Assembly: GCF_900102545.1 (NCBI RefSeq)
Contig: NZ_FNBN01000002.1
Span: 83,245 to 147,244, forward strand
DNA length: 64,000 bases
Reading direction: 5' to 3'
Origin: Chitinophaga filiformis
Lineage (GTDB): Bacteria; Bacteroidota; Bacteroidia; Chitinophagales; Chitinophagaceae
In this document: positions 55,001 through 63,900 of the stretch, piece by piece
How positions within the stretch are numbered: the first letter of the stretch is position 1
How the letters are laid out: every line of letters starts with the position of its first letter
Notes under the pieces: generated by a model
The model's database searches: none
What the model was told of the DNA's origin: nothing
The model's input: the letters and a program-made list of their open reading frames with translations, nothing else
Program-made: the position numbers and the translations under genes

Positions 55001-56492
55001 CATGATGGGATTCTTCCAACGTATAACAGAACTCCGGAACGAATGCATAAGCATAATCATGCCAGGCCAGAAAGGCATTATCTGTCACATAGGATGACAG
55101 TTCATCATAGTTGTACAAGGCGGTAATAAGCGTCTCTGGTGCAAACTCAAAACAGCCCAGATCATAGAACCAGGAAAAGAAGTACGGCGCATTAATGCTC
55201 CGGAAAGGCATAGAATGTACCACTTCATCGTCCTCTCCCCAGGCAGAGGCAACATACCGGATGGTTTCTGTACCTATTGTTTTCTGAAAGTATCCCAGTT
55301 CCAGGTAGTCAACGGTAGTATTACCGGTAACATAGTAAGCATAGGAAGAACTAATCTTCCCCCTTATGGTCATATTACCACGCACCACAAGAAGATCAAT
55401 ATGAGCCTGTGGAATTGCCAGATCGCCTTCAATATGCAGATCGCCGTCGCAATAATAAATAGCACTACTATATTCTTCAAAATACTCCCTTTCACTTTCG
55501 TAATTGCTGGCATAAGAGTTATCCTCGTCATCCCAATAATCTGATAAATGTTCAACGTTCAGGGCTTCAAGTACTTCACCATATGAGACAGCTTTTAAGC
55601 CATGCTTTTCGAGGAAGGCCTGCGTTTCTTTATTTTCGTCCTCCTCTGTTTCCGTTTCGGGCTCAGCTTCGCTTGTATTACGGGCTAGTGCTTCGAAAGC
55701 CGCTGCTCCAATGATTGATTTCATTGAAGCCTTTGCCTCCAGCACAGGTGATAATGCCTGGGCAAAAGCCTCGTCACTGGTATTTCTTAACGCCTGTGGG
55801 AAATGAATACTCTTTATCGTTCCTAATGGATCACTGACAAATATCCTCATCGCCTCCCCGTTGATGATCATCCCCAGGACCCACCAGCATTTCGATAAGT
55901 AGCCTGCTTCCTCGTCAATCAGTTTGAATTTGCACCTGTAGAAATGCTGATAAAAGTTCAGTAAGCCATGCAGATTGTTACCATTGACACCTTCAGCGTT
56001 ATAACAATATACTGTGCAAATGAAATCATCTTTACTAAAAAAGAGAGAGCCTTTCTCCAGCCAGAAATCAACGTATTCCTCCGGCATCTGAAAACCGGCG
56101 ACTGCTTCCATTTCTTCAATATTCTCGTCTGTTACATCAACAGTCTCCAGTTCGCCGGGATAATTGCCGTCAGCCAGATGCCGGGCGAGGGCCAGCAAGT
56201 CCACAAATAAATGTTTAGGAAGTGCATCGCTGGCTGTTTCGGAGATACCTGCCAGGGTGCTAACTGGTTCATCGCTAGCATCTTCGGCAACCTGGCTATA
56301 ACCTTTCTTCACTTTTTCAGCGATCAGCTTATCAGCAGCCTTTCTGCATTCCTCTTCTGATGTGTATTCCTTGGTTTGGGTTTGTCCCTGGGTACCAGCT
56401 TTACCAAAATAAACTGTAAACTGGTTTCTGTTAATTTCAATGTCCCAGAATTTATTGGAATTTCCGTCCTGGTAGATAAATTTGCTTCTCAT
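52059..56492 (-). CDS. WGR, SUKH-like, bactofilin-like, TPR and DUF4116-like fusion protein
   Basis: 1477 residues, cytoplasmic. Residues 1-68 are a WGR domain ('FWDIEINRNQFTVYFGKAGT', 'LIAEKVKKGYSQV'), with Tyr replacing the signature Trp. About 118-260 resemble SMI1/KNR4 (SUKH), an immunity superfamily fold ('EEMEAVAGFQMPEEYVDFWL'). About 330-420 look like polymer-forming (bactofilin-like) beta strands ('GDLHIEGDLAI', 'GNMTIRGKI'). TPR helices follow at about 535-700 ('AYYLAYYHAGKCLFEQKAYK'). About 780-1200 is a run of DUF4116-like repeats ('ICDIAVKKDSYDFQFVPKH', 'VCELAIGRDITNIKFVPLE'). More TPR-like helices end the protein. It closes the gene row downstream of the third Rhs gene, so immunity or sensing is plausible. 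It has its own 138-bp upstream gap. Confidence 0.85.
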   Translation of the reverse strand: MRSKFIYQDGNSNKFWDIEINRNQFTVYFGKAGTQGQTQTKEYTSEEECRKAADKLIAEKVKKGYSQVAEDASDEPVSTLAGISETASDALPKHLFVDLLALARHLADGNYPGELETVDVTDENIEEMEAVAGFQMPEEYVDFWLEKGSLFFSKDDFICTVYCYNAEGVNGNNLHGLLNFYQHFYRCKFKLIDEEAGYLSKCWWVLGMIINGEAMRIFVSDPLGTIKSIHFPQALRNTSDEAFAQALSPVLEAKASMKSIIGAAAFEALARNTSEAEPETETEEDENKETQAFLEKHGLKAVSYGEVLEALNVEHLSDYWDDEDNSYASNYESEREYFEEYSSAIYYCDGDLHIEGDLAIPQAHIDLLVVRGNMTIRGKISSSYAYYVTGNTTVDYLELGYFQKTIGTETIRYVASAWGEDDEVVHSMPFRSINAPYFFSWFYDLGCFEFAPETLITALYNYDELSSYVTDNAFLAWHDYAYAFVPEFCYTLEESHHDTLNISIRSVYEALKNNQPVLQKGVTPEGIKLTREGLRLKNQEDITGAYQCFKEAITKSPAYYLAYYHAGKCLFEQKAYKQAMEIFAKGIPYTPEKVKYELACMEESALSAVQIGEYDKAIELANKALQKSQSAYFALRVIGEALIYKQQLEEAKSYLERSVDARSIFTNNWLLGLVYHLQGEDKKADKFYKEAAEKSIRAQPYTQHTSLHYVYGDPVTVNWDTQPATSTVKDQAYWDQFFTDMLGKYGPDMYKKTSKFPDEWLSAKLITIPEQYRTRDMLQALLEHKTKGDYDVRGRVIVLFKRELYTPDIILLAVNREEPCFYNEIPAEFLSEEIYQIHPHGIDLAYVPKEQLTYDLCFRAVIGSQYNYNHVPAAFRDERMNIALIAGGNLRDTHCKDLPSKYYTNKYIKQAIDLGVQVIKNIPPRLVDTEIYQYAAGKYSQDPEWPFIVELYDRDRWRFGSQSDLEQMGKAVKKYGMSIFDHIDVERINKQSYAYYGKHLGQLPGFPQKAAAAGWDERSKVKDEYFKQTEFDYDTFDKVWACYWDEDFIIKAITANGSGSSERIYDVPQKYLTQRICDIAVKKDSYDFQFVPKHFMTQEMCEKACSMDYGTALEYVPLSMRTAKVCELAIGRDITNIKFVPLELRTVAFCAGAVLSDRKLSKYIPHAQYSAVFEMLLAKYKNRFSLDYLLVNRGLGLIIDKKYDEARKQLTAIETTKNVDASHLHQSVYYLGWTYFLEGDASKATEYYRKSQDIAKAQKIEDEDWLTYPYANFQLPDVPGVYEFSQEEFGRQMQEASLLVQDKNYVQAIDILSQAEKLLRDAQCSEMRLWAFVWDHQRYALYEAGWKEESLAVCRNTIAELSKITLWDYLEEFNPIRAALRSAHNNLAYHCYETATDLKGVEEGLKHIKTTMKTVAPIEEKDVLNLFYETQALLLHKAMSFDPGYKKDLEKVVAKIEKLKLRENGLLSDEYIEKVKL

Positions 56493-56630
56493 GTAAAGTC
56501 TTTATTGTTCCTGTTGTTACCATTACCAATAATGGGCTACGTATAACCAGCACAGTATATTTGGCAAAGGGGGCTTATTGGTCGGCTAAAATAGTATAAA
56601 AGTCTAAATGATAGTATTTGTTGATTCACA

Positions 56631-57164
56631 TCAACGGATAGCACCTATTGCATTCTTCAACATGTCATTGGCTTCAGCCACTATCTTCGGATCTATTTCA
56701 GAGGTTTTATTAGTCAGCCTGAAAGTGGCTTGTTGTCCCGTAAACTCCATATGCATCATCACATTTCCGCTTCCCCAGAAATAATCATAAATAATGGCAA
56801 CACCTTCATCGCCTGCTTCCATATAACTTGCAATACTTTTTAACCATGCCAGCATCGGCAGGATTTCCGTATAGTTCTGGCTGAAAAGTGCGATGGCGAG
56901 CTCCCATTCCCCCTCTTCACTTACCTGTTCACGCGTTCCTGTTTGTGGGTCAGACAGATAGGAGTCAACGAGGCCACGATTTGTCTTTATCCAGGCATAG
57001 ACAGGGACTTTTGTCAAAGGGGATTTGGAATGCATTTTACGGCTATTCCACCAGGCCGTCCAATCCTGGTCTATTTCCGGAGGTAGCGGCTTGTCCTGAA
57101 AGAATCGGTTAAGGTTTTCCTTATTGGTTTTGATTTTCAGGTAGAGAGAGCGAGGCTCTGACAT
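56631..57164 (-). CDS. Hypothetical protein in candidate immunity array
   Basis: 177 residues, no signal peptide or membrane segment. Visible features are 'PLPPEIDQDWTAWWNSRKMH', a central 'GEWELAIALFSQNYTEILPMLAWLKSI' helical part (read in pieces), and 'GVAIIYDYFWGSGNVMMHMEF' strands. The Trp-rich, acidic, single-domain build is common among toxin-immunity proteins, but I do not recognise the family. It lies in a row of small minus-strand genes between the third Rhs locus and the WGR/SUKH gene, which supports an immunity or defence role only by context. Confidence 0.6.
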   Translation of the reverse strand: MSEPRSLYLKIKTNKENLNRFFQDKPLPPEIDQDWTAWWNSRKMHSKSPLTKVPVYAWIKTNRGLVDSYLSDPQTGTREQVSEEGEWELAIALFSQNYTEILPMLAWLKSIASYMEAGDEGVAIIYDYFWGSGNVMMHMEFTGQQATFRLTNKTSEIDPKIVAEANDMLKNAIGAIR

Positions 57165-57261
57165 AGGGTTATATATTAAATTGGGTGTAATATATGGGGA
57201 AGTTTTTGATTTTGCAAGGTGGGAGCTTGTGGGAGAAATAACGGGAAAATCCTGCTCAAAT

Positions 57262-57630
57262 CTAAAGTATAAACCTTCCTAATATCAAACTACAACTTCC
57301 TATTATTATAAGTAATAGAATCATCATATTCACAACAACCTTACCTATCAAATCCTGACTCTTATTATGATTCGTAAATTTGCCCTGAGTCGTATTCACC
57401 TTTTCTATAAAATATGGCCTGATCAGCTTCGGAACGTAAATAATGAAAAGTACCATAAAAGGAATCAATATAACATAATAGAGCCCCCTCAACAGTTTAA
57501 CGGAACAGAGCATTACCGTTGGAATTACCATTATAAGAGCAACTGCCGTAAGTATCCTCACACGGCGACTAAATGGGTCATATGAGTTTGTGTAAGTCTT
57601 GTATAGATAGTATACCAAATAATCTATCAT
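57262..57630 (-). CDS. Small membrane protein, three or four segments
   Basis: 122 residues. Hydrophobic segments run at about 26-45, 47-66 and 95-120, the first two separated by only 'SVKLLRG', after an N-terminus rich in Tyr and basic residues. A polar stretch 'KVNTTQGKFTNHNKSQ' faces one side. It starts 20 bp after the stop of the 83-aa gene, so the two are probably co-transcribed. Such pairs in toxin islands can be membrane immunity proteins, but no family is recognised. Confidence 0.55.
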   Translation of the reverse strand: MIDYLVYYLYKTYTNSYDPFSRRVRILTAVALIMVIPTVMLCSVKLLRGLYYVILIPFMVLFIIYVPKLIRPYFIEKVNTTQGKFTNHNKSQDLIGKVVVNMMILLLIIIGSCSLILGRFIL

Positions 57631-57650
57631 ATTCTATATATAACTCCCCC

Positions 57651-57902
57651 CTACATTATATTTACCGGTTGGCCTTTATATCGGGCCTCAAACTTGTTTT
57701 TCTCAGCAAATATTGTAATCATTGTTTTTTTATTTACCACTCCAACAGCGATGTTCAAACTGCAGTCATCTACTCCAATTTCTTCGTCCGAAACTGACAG
57801 TTCAATATTTTCATTGGATGGCAAACGAAAAACATCACCAATTGGTTCAAATATGACGCTCATTTCAGTGTCTGTGGTATTCGTGAGTTTAAACTTCTTC
57901 AT
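57651..57902 (-). CDS. Small beta-rich hypothetical protein
   Basis: 83 residues, no signal peptide. The chain is a series of short strands: 'FKLTNTTDTEMSVIFEPIGD', 'LPSNENIELSV', 'NIAVGVVNKKTMITIFAEK'. The theme '...N.T...V.FEP.GD.F.LP..E.I..' is seen in small conserved proteins of many bacteria without assigned function. It precedes the membrane protein gene by 20 bp on the same strand. Confidence 0.6.
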   Translation of the reverse strand: MKKFKLTNTTDTEMSVIFEPIGDVFRLPSNENIELSVSDEEIGVDDCSLNIAVGVVNKKTMITIFAEKNKFEARYKGQPVNIM

Positions 57903-58072
57903 ATATCAGTTAATGGTGTAAATCCTTTGAAACCATAATAAATATAACAGCACAAAACAACAAATTCTTTATTAAATAGTATACAGGGAGCTAACGGAGT
58001 AGTTTCTTCTGTCAGGCAGAGATAAAGGAGATGATTCTTCTGTGCACAAACTGGTTCTGTTCAATCCCAAAC

Positions 58073-58825
58073 TCATCTGCCCCAATCCACCAAAGTCCCG
58101 AAGCTTTCAACCGCCTCCCTGGTCAGATTTACTTTTGATTCCAGGTTAGCTTTATCACCCTGGTAAATGCGAATAATACCATTCAACAGTGCTGATACAG
58201 ACGCTATATCTTTCCGTACAAGATCAACATAGACAATTCTATCTCCATTATCTCTCCGATAACCAAAATATTGACGGTAATACAAGGGTAACTCAACATT
58301 CGCATAAATTTTGTGCAGTTTGACGATCTGTTCGACCTGTAACTGCAAGACCTGTTCTGTTAATTCTATATCTTTGCAGCCGAGCTCAATATCTACAATG
58401 TCCTCGTACTCTACAGTATGACCATAGGCTGCTTCCTTGTGAAATACAAATCCCTGATAATCCTTTCCCTCGCAGAGAAATGACGGCAGCTTTTCATGCA
58501 TATGGTTATATATCCAGATAACATCCTGTGCTTTTAAGGTCAGATCACACATGAGCGCTTTATCACTTGCCGTTTTAAACGGTATTAAAGGATGGTCTAA
58601 GACATTCAGCTTGTGCTCGATATGTTGAGATTTCAATACAACGCGGAGATTTTTGTAGAAATCATCAGCGGTTTGAGGTGTTACATAGCCCTTTTGCTTG
58701 TCAAATGCAAGGGGGGTAAATTCGAAGTAAGTATTGGTAATATACAGCCACCAGCAAGCAGCAGCGATGCAAATGGCTAACAATGAAGCGATAATAGAGA
58801 TTTTAAGTACTCGTTTCTTAGGCAT
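58073..58825 (-). CDS. Membrane-anchored periplasmic hypothetical protein
   Basis: 250 residues. A positive N-terminus (MPKKRVLK) and one hydrophobic helix at about 8-30 place the rest in the periplasm. The soluble part is mixed; 'KDIELTEQVLQLQVEQIVKL' forms a long helix and 'YYRQYFGYRRDNGDRIVYVD' a strand pair. A fragment of a related gene ('DIEMVERLLQVQVEHIFKLR') lies at 60242-60346, so this family has been copied and lost within the locus, which is typical of immunity genes. No catalytic motif. Downstream gap to the 83-aa gene is 170 bp. Confidence 0.65.
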   Translation of the reverse strand: MPKKRVLKISIIASLLAICIAAACWWLYITNTYFEFTPLAFDKQKGYVTPQTADDFYKNLRVVLKSQHIEHKLNVLDHPLIPFKTASDKALMCDLTLKAQDVIWIYNHMHEKLPSFLCEGKDYQGFVFHKEAAYGHTVEYEDIVDIELGCKDIELTEQVLQLQVEQIVKLHKIYANVELPLYYRQYFGYRRDNGDRIVYVDLVRKDIASVSALLNGIIRIYQGDKANLESKVNLTREAVESFGTLVDWGR

Positions 58826-59557
58826 AGGTAGTGGGATTTCTGGTCAATAATAGGAAAGTTTTTTTGTACTTGTTCCTCAGTGTTGCCACGGAGCAATGTT
58901 TTCCCTATTTTGTGTCTTTATGACGAATGAAGTATTTGAGGGCTTTGTATCAAAATGATGTTAGGATGTACTTTTAGAACTGGAGATGCAAGGCGCTTCA
59001 AAAATGGTTATAGAAAATATTCATGGAAAATAAAAAGTATTAAAACCCTTCCTGGCTTTCTATTTTCCCTATAGCTATCGACTATTATCCCAAGTGAATA
59101 ATATACGCCCCGCCAACAAAAGCGGCATAATAATAAAACTGCTTAATATTCTATGCCAACTGCTGTTGGAATTGATAAGCTCCATTCAATTTATCAACAG
59201 ATACTTTAAAGCGATGACGCCGAAGACAGCTAACGAAAATACCGACTGTTTCTTTAACCCCATATACTATTATTTCATTGTTTTGCTTCAGTTAGCCTTA
59301 ATAGTTTTAAAGACAGTAAAAAAACTCGCAAAAGTAGCATGACTGCTCATCGTTAGGGAAATAAGCTGCAAGCACCTTTAGTAGTTTATTTACATGCCCT
59401 TCGTTGTCACTGGGCTATGTTCTATTTCCTGGTGCAAAATTCAGATGTAATATTAACCCACCAAAATAAAAAATAACCGTGCCTATCTTCAGTTAGCAGG
59501 ATAAATTAAATCTTGGAGGATGATTTCCATTGACGTCAGAACGAGCATTTTTCATAC
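58826..59557. other. 732-bp AT-rich region without a confident gene
   Basis: The minus strand has two short frames at about 59095-59275, reading 'MGLKKQSVFSLAVFGVIALK' and 'SSFIIMPLLLAGRILF', which look like pieces of a decayed small membrane protein broken by a stop and frame change. A plus-strand frame at 59094-59342 (GTG start) is not convincing. I see no RNA gene or terminator. Confidence 0.35.
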
Positions 59558-59731
59558 CTATTTTATGATCAAGATCTTTCCCTTTAAATCCCGGTGTATT
59601 TCACAACACGCTTTATTCAGGGATCTAAAGTCAAAAGTGCTATCAAATTCATCCTCACCTTCCCATAAAAAGGCATTAGCCACCTTATCCTTAAACTGTA
59701 TAAACAAATCATTTCTAAAAACTGACATCAT
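59558..59731 (-). CDS. 57-aa protein overlapping the upstream gene by 4 bp
   Basis: Starts with ATG at 59731 inside ATGA, overlapping the stop of the 132-aa gene (TGA 59730-59728), a classic coupled arrangement. It ends with TAG at 59558. It encodes about 57 residues: 'SVFRNDLFIQFKDKVANAFL', then acidic 'WEGEDEFDSTFDF' and a basic end 'HRDLKGKILIIK'. It may be the cut-down end of a longer immunity gene or a true small partner. Overlap with an upstream gene is the main support. Confidence 0.5.
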   Translation of the reverse strand: MMSVFRNDLFIQFKDKVANAFLWEGEDEFDSTFDFRSLNKACCEIHRDLKGKILIIK

Positions 59732-60126
59732 CTCTTTGTTCCCCGCTGAATTGCAAAATCTTCGAGAACACCAATCAAATAATATAAATCAATTAAAGAA
59801 GGATGACGATAGTTAAAATCATCCTGAAGCAGCAGATCAAAATTGGAAAGGCTGTCTGGCTTATTCTGCCAATCGGAGTGATTGATCCATTTCCTTATAT
59901 TTTCATTATCAAAAAAACAAGAACTAGTGTTCAAAGTAGTCTGTAATGACGGTAGATTGGTAAATAACATCATGTGGCCGGTTTCGTTAACCAACCATTT
60001 ATCAATATCATTATCAACCAGGTCAGTTCCCCATACCGTAAAATAATGGTGCCCTTCATAAATAACTTCTATCAGGTACTTACGATACTCTTCCGAAACG
60101 ATATTTAATAGTTCTTCCATATTCAA
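59728..60126 (-). CDS. Probable orphan immunity protein
   Basis: 132 residues, cytoplasmic and acidic: 'EEYRKYLIEVIYEGHHYFTV', 'NETGHMMLFTNLPSLQTTLN', 'NFDLLLQDDFNY', 'LYYLIGVLEDFAIQRG'. It starts 2 bp after a stop-terminated fragment (60129-60275) that looks like the end of a displaced toxin tip, so it probably protected against that toxin. Keeping an immunity gene after losing its toxin is usual in Rhs loci. The family is not recognised, so the role is inferred from position. Confidence 0.6.
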   Translation of the reverse strand: MNMEELLNIVSEEYRKYLIEVIYEGHHYFTVWGTDLVDNDIDKWLVNETGHMMLFTNLPSLQTTLNTSSCFFDNENIRKWINHSDWQNKPDSLSNFDLLLQDDFNYRHPSLIDLYYLIGVLEDFAIQRGTKR

Positions 60127-60128
60127 AT

Positions 60129-60275
60129 TTACTGGGGGCTTTTACCTCTAAACCATTTAATAATACTTCCATTAAGAGCTCCCTGGCCATGTGACATATC
60201 TTTCCCTGTTAATTTATCTACAAAATCCTTGTCTCCTTTGCTTAAAGAACTGAACGCCGAAGTTTGAAGATATGC
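60129..60275 (-). pseudogene. Remnant of a displaced toxin C-terminus
   Basis: Open frame between an in-frame TGA (60278-60276) and TAA (60131-60129) with no usable start near its beginning. It encodes 48 residues including 'SAFSSLSKGDKDFVDKLTG' and 'DMSHGQGALNGSIIKWFRG', which read like the end of a folded protein rather than random sequence. It ends 2 bp before the ATG of the 132-aa gene, the usual place of a toxin tip before its immunity gene. No Rhs core precedes it, so it is an orphan fragment. Confidence 0.45.
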
Positions 60276-60346
60276 TCAACCTGTACCTGCAGGAGCCGTT
60301 CTACCATTTCTATATCTATAAGCAGGGAGTCCGTTAAACTCCCTAC
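60242..60346 (-). pseudogene. Fragment of a paralog of the 58073-58825 gene
   Basis: A 34-residue open stretch in a second frame contains 'DIEMVERLLQVQVEHIFKLR', matching 'DIELTEQVLQLQVEQIVKLH' of the intact protein at 58073-58825 in about 12 of 20 positions. It runs into the toxin remnant in another frame, so the two fragments are joined at a recombination scar. No start or downstream part remains. Confidence 0.5.
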
Positions 60347-60534
60347 TTAATTACTTGCCTACAAAATGTCATACAGCCTTCATCACTTTCTAACATAAAC
60401 TAATCGATCTAAAGTCAGCAACACACTCTAATGGCCGGAAAGATATCCACGATAGCGGCAGGCTACCAAAGCAGCTTCACGGGAATCAGATATAGTAAAA
60501 CCGATAAAAACGGCAAGGCCGGCAGAGACGCAAT

Positions 60535-60918
60535 TTAAAGCTTCCTGGTAAACCTATTTCCTACTTGAAGAGATTTGGGAAGGCAAAGATAGCTACCATT
60601 TGATTTTAGCTCATTTCCTGATATGACATATTCCACGGTTTTAAAATAACATTCAATATCATTCGGTGAAGAATTAGTAAGGACAATGGTATCATTCTTA
60701 CTAATCCATGTGCCTATAAAATTAAAACTCTTCATTTTTTTCAGCCTACTATCCTTCTTCTTATATGTTAAAGTAAACGTTCCTTGTTCCTTCAATTCCA
60801 GTTCCCATTGTTTTGTTACCGCGTAATCATAATAACTAATGACGTCTTCTTTTGAATACACCTTCTCTATTTTAGACTGAAACAAAAATAACATTGATAA
60901 TAAAACAAAAATTTTCAT
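60535..60918 (-). CDS. Small exported protein, probable immunity to the third Rhs tip
   Basis: 127 residues with a short signal-like N-terminus ('IFVLLSMLFLFQS') and a beta-rich body: 'QWELELKEQGTFTLTYKKKD', 'NFIGTWISKNDTIVLTN', 'VEYVISGNELKSNG', as in small lipocalin-like proteins. It starts 4 bp after the stop of the third Rhs gene, exactly where an immunity gene is expected, so co-transcription is almost certain. An exported inhibitor would suit a toxin that acts outside the cytoplasm. Immunity role inferred. Confidence 0.65.
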   Translation of the reverse strand: MKIFVLLSMLFLFQSKIEKVYSKEDVISYYDYAVTKQWELELKEQGTFTLTYKKKDSRLKKMKSFNFIGTWISKNDTIVLTNSSPNDIECYFKTVEYVISGNELKSNGSYLCLPKSLQVGNRFTRKL

Positions 60919-60922
60919 CCTA

Positions 60923-63900
60923 TCATGGTTTATATGGTGTAACTATTACTGATGTTTTCGGTATATACGATGATCCATATATTGTATACTCATATTCTTT
61001 GGCACGTTGCAATGCGCCGCGAGACTCTTCAGAATAAGGTGTATATACATTGTTATAGATACGCATCGCGGTATAAGAAGATCTCTGACCCCAATAAGAG
61101 CCGGTAACAGTCGAAAGCTCGCTTCTTATTTGATTACCAATTCTATCTGGTAAATCTATAAGACCAAAGTTACTTTGAATTAAAAAACCATGCGCGGCAC
61201 CTCCACCTACTTCCGTATGCCGAAATTCGTGTAATGACACCATCCCATAACTGGATGTAAGCGGATTCAAATCGGAAGAAGTACCTGCTACCATTGCATC
61301 AACTTGCTCTGGATTAATTGTGATATTATTTCCATTCGTTTGCGACGACATTTTAGTAGAAAAGTCAATTGTTGTTTGCCCTTTTCCTGTCACCATCTCC
61401 ATAACCTCTTTTCTGCCAGTCTCACTATACTCTCCCTTCTTATTGCCTTTAAATTCGACCTCTCCAGTTTTTTTATTCATACCCAATTTCACATTTCCTA
61501 TCTTACCCCACTCCTTCATGGTTCTTTTAGCCAATTCTGCACCGCTAACCTTTTTGCCATTGACTGTTAATGTTTCATTACGTGATGCTCCAAAGCTAGT
61601 CGTATCACCTAAGAAATCCGACTTTAGAATGGGGTTATTCCCCATAGCAGCATAGAGACTTAATCCATCTTCGGGTTTAGGATCTACTTGCCACCATCGC
61701 CCTATTTGTGGATCCATATTTCTATAAAACGCATCATATTGATTAAGGTCCAGATCAACTGAATGCTCTATTCCATTGAATTCTTTCCTATTTTTAGCAT
61801 AATCAGTTCCTTTTAACGCATTCGTAGATATTCCAGCCATTGTCAACCCATACGGATAATAATGCGTCTCCTCCAACAATGGACCACTATTCACTGCCAA
61901 AACAACATTATCAAAGAACACATCTTGTTGGCTCTCATTGCTTGTATAAACATACAAAAATCCGCTCTGTTCCACCGCCATTTTCTCCACTCCTAACTCC
62001 TGTAGCTCATCCGGGCCCTCCTTCACCTGCCTTACCCCACTATTATCCTCCACTAATTTAAAATCATCATTGAATAAAACAAAGTTCAAATATGCCTTCG
62101 GACGGTTTGACTGCCCATTGTCCTGGTTCTTCTCCTTTAAACGTTGATAATTACTGTTATAGAAATCCGCGTTGAAAGGCGTATTGTTAGCTATTGCCTC
62201 AGAGCCATGCGACCCCTTTTCGCTTCCTATACCCCCAAACGCCTGCACAAGTCCCGCTATCATATCTTCTACCGGGGCATTTCCCTTTTTATCTGTTGGA
62301 CCCTGGGACTTATAAAATGCTTTCGCCTTGATTTGAACGGTATCACCGGCCATTACCCGTAATACCAATGAAGGACCTATCTTCTTCCCTCCTGCTTTCG
62401 CATTCAACTTCGCAGCAAACTTATTCTTTTCAGTAGTCTGGTCTGTAGGATAACCAGAAGGTACTTCTGCACGGGTCTCCTCCACATTGCTGAACAGCGC
62501 TACTTCCTGAGCCGCTAATTCTGTCTCCATTGTGGCAGCATACATTGTAAAGTCTGTCTGGTCTGTCAAAACCGTTCTTACATTCCCCAGGTGATCCTTC
62601 TCAAAATAATCATATGCATATTGCACCGCCTGCCCGCTTTTGTAGACAGGGCGGATACGACCTTCTTCATGACTAATCAGCTCGAGACTGTCTTGCTTAT
62701 ATACAAATGGTCCCGCATAGTCAGTTACAGTTGTCTTGGAAGGACTACCAGTATTATCCAATACAGTTTTACTTAGCTTGTTACCAGTGGCATCGTACTG
62801 GTAAGTAATTGTCCCCTTGCCGGCAATAGTGATCACTGTAGGAAGATTCAGATAATTGTATACAATTGAACTGATATGCTTATTGGAATCAGCCACCATA
62901 TTGCCATTTGCATCATAGAAATAATCATTACCACTGTTAGTTCCATCAATAAAATCTCCCAGTTTCGCAGATGCGGTCTTTGCAGGATTAGGATCAGCAA
63001 CCATTGCCAACTTGTTACTATTAGTTAAGTAGGTATAGCTTAACCGGTCTACCGTATCAATTTTTGTTCCTATCATTCCCTTCTGCCACATGGATTTAAT
63101 ATTACCATTAGCATCATAAGTCAGATTACTAACCGTAAAGTCCTTTTTATCCTGCGCCCAGCTACCTCCATTCTTCTGAGTGAAGTATGCACCTGTCAAA
63201 CGATTAGCTTTATCGTAACTATAACCATAAGCCCAGGCACTATCTGCACGGGTCTTCCATTTCACACCAGATATGTTGCCGTTATACAGACTGGAATCAA
63301 ATCCATAATCATAGCTCAGCTCCTGGCCGAACCAATTAGATGTACTCGCTCCGCTGTTTACAAAGTTCTTGTTGATGCCCTGTAACCAACCGCGAACATT
63401 ATATGTATAGTTTAAACTGTCTATTACACTATTAGAAGCACCTACACCTAAACGTTTCAGCTTCAATTGCCCCAGCTCGTCATAATCGTTTACTGCAATC
63501 ACTCTCGCCTGGCTTACATCATCATTTAACTGTTTCTTCACTGTAAGCAACCTACCACCATGGTCATATGTCATACTTGTTAGTAACGTAGTTTGCGGGG
63601 TAATGCTTTTAGGATTCTGATGACGAAGGTACGTTGCCAAAGCAACACCTTTGAAGTTGTATAAAGTTGACAATATGTCCCTCCCGCCCAGATTGTTTTC
63701 ACTTACCACCTGAATAACACGGCCCTTATCATTATAATAGGTAGTCGTCGTTAACCATTTTTCTGTCCCAAGCACTCTCACTTTACCACCGGTCACCATA
63801 CCACCGACAACATTACTTACCGGCAACTTCTCAGGATATAAGGTGTCCGCAGCCAATAACTTTCCAGTATCGTTGCCCACAAAAGCCAACTTTCCGGAAT

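Noticed and set aside
59094..59342. Plus-strand frame of 82 residues with hydrophobic parts
   Set aside because: GTG start, no neighbours on this strand, and the opposite strand shows better pieces of a broken membrane protein; not convincing as a gene.
60430..60537. Plus-strand frame of 35 residues starting with ATG at about 60430
   Set aside because: Short, on the opposite strand to all neighbours, and without any recognisable motif.
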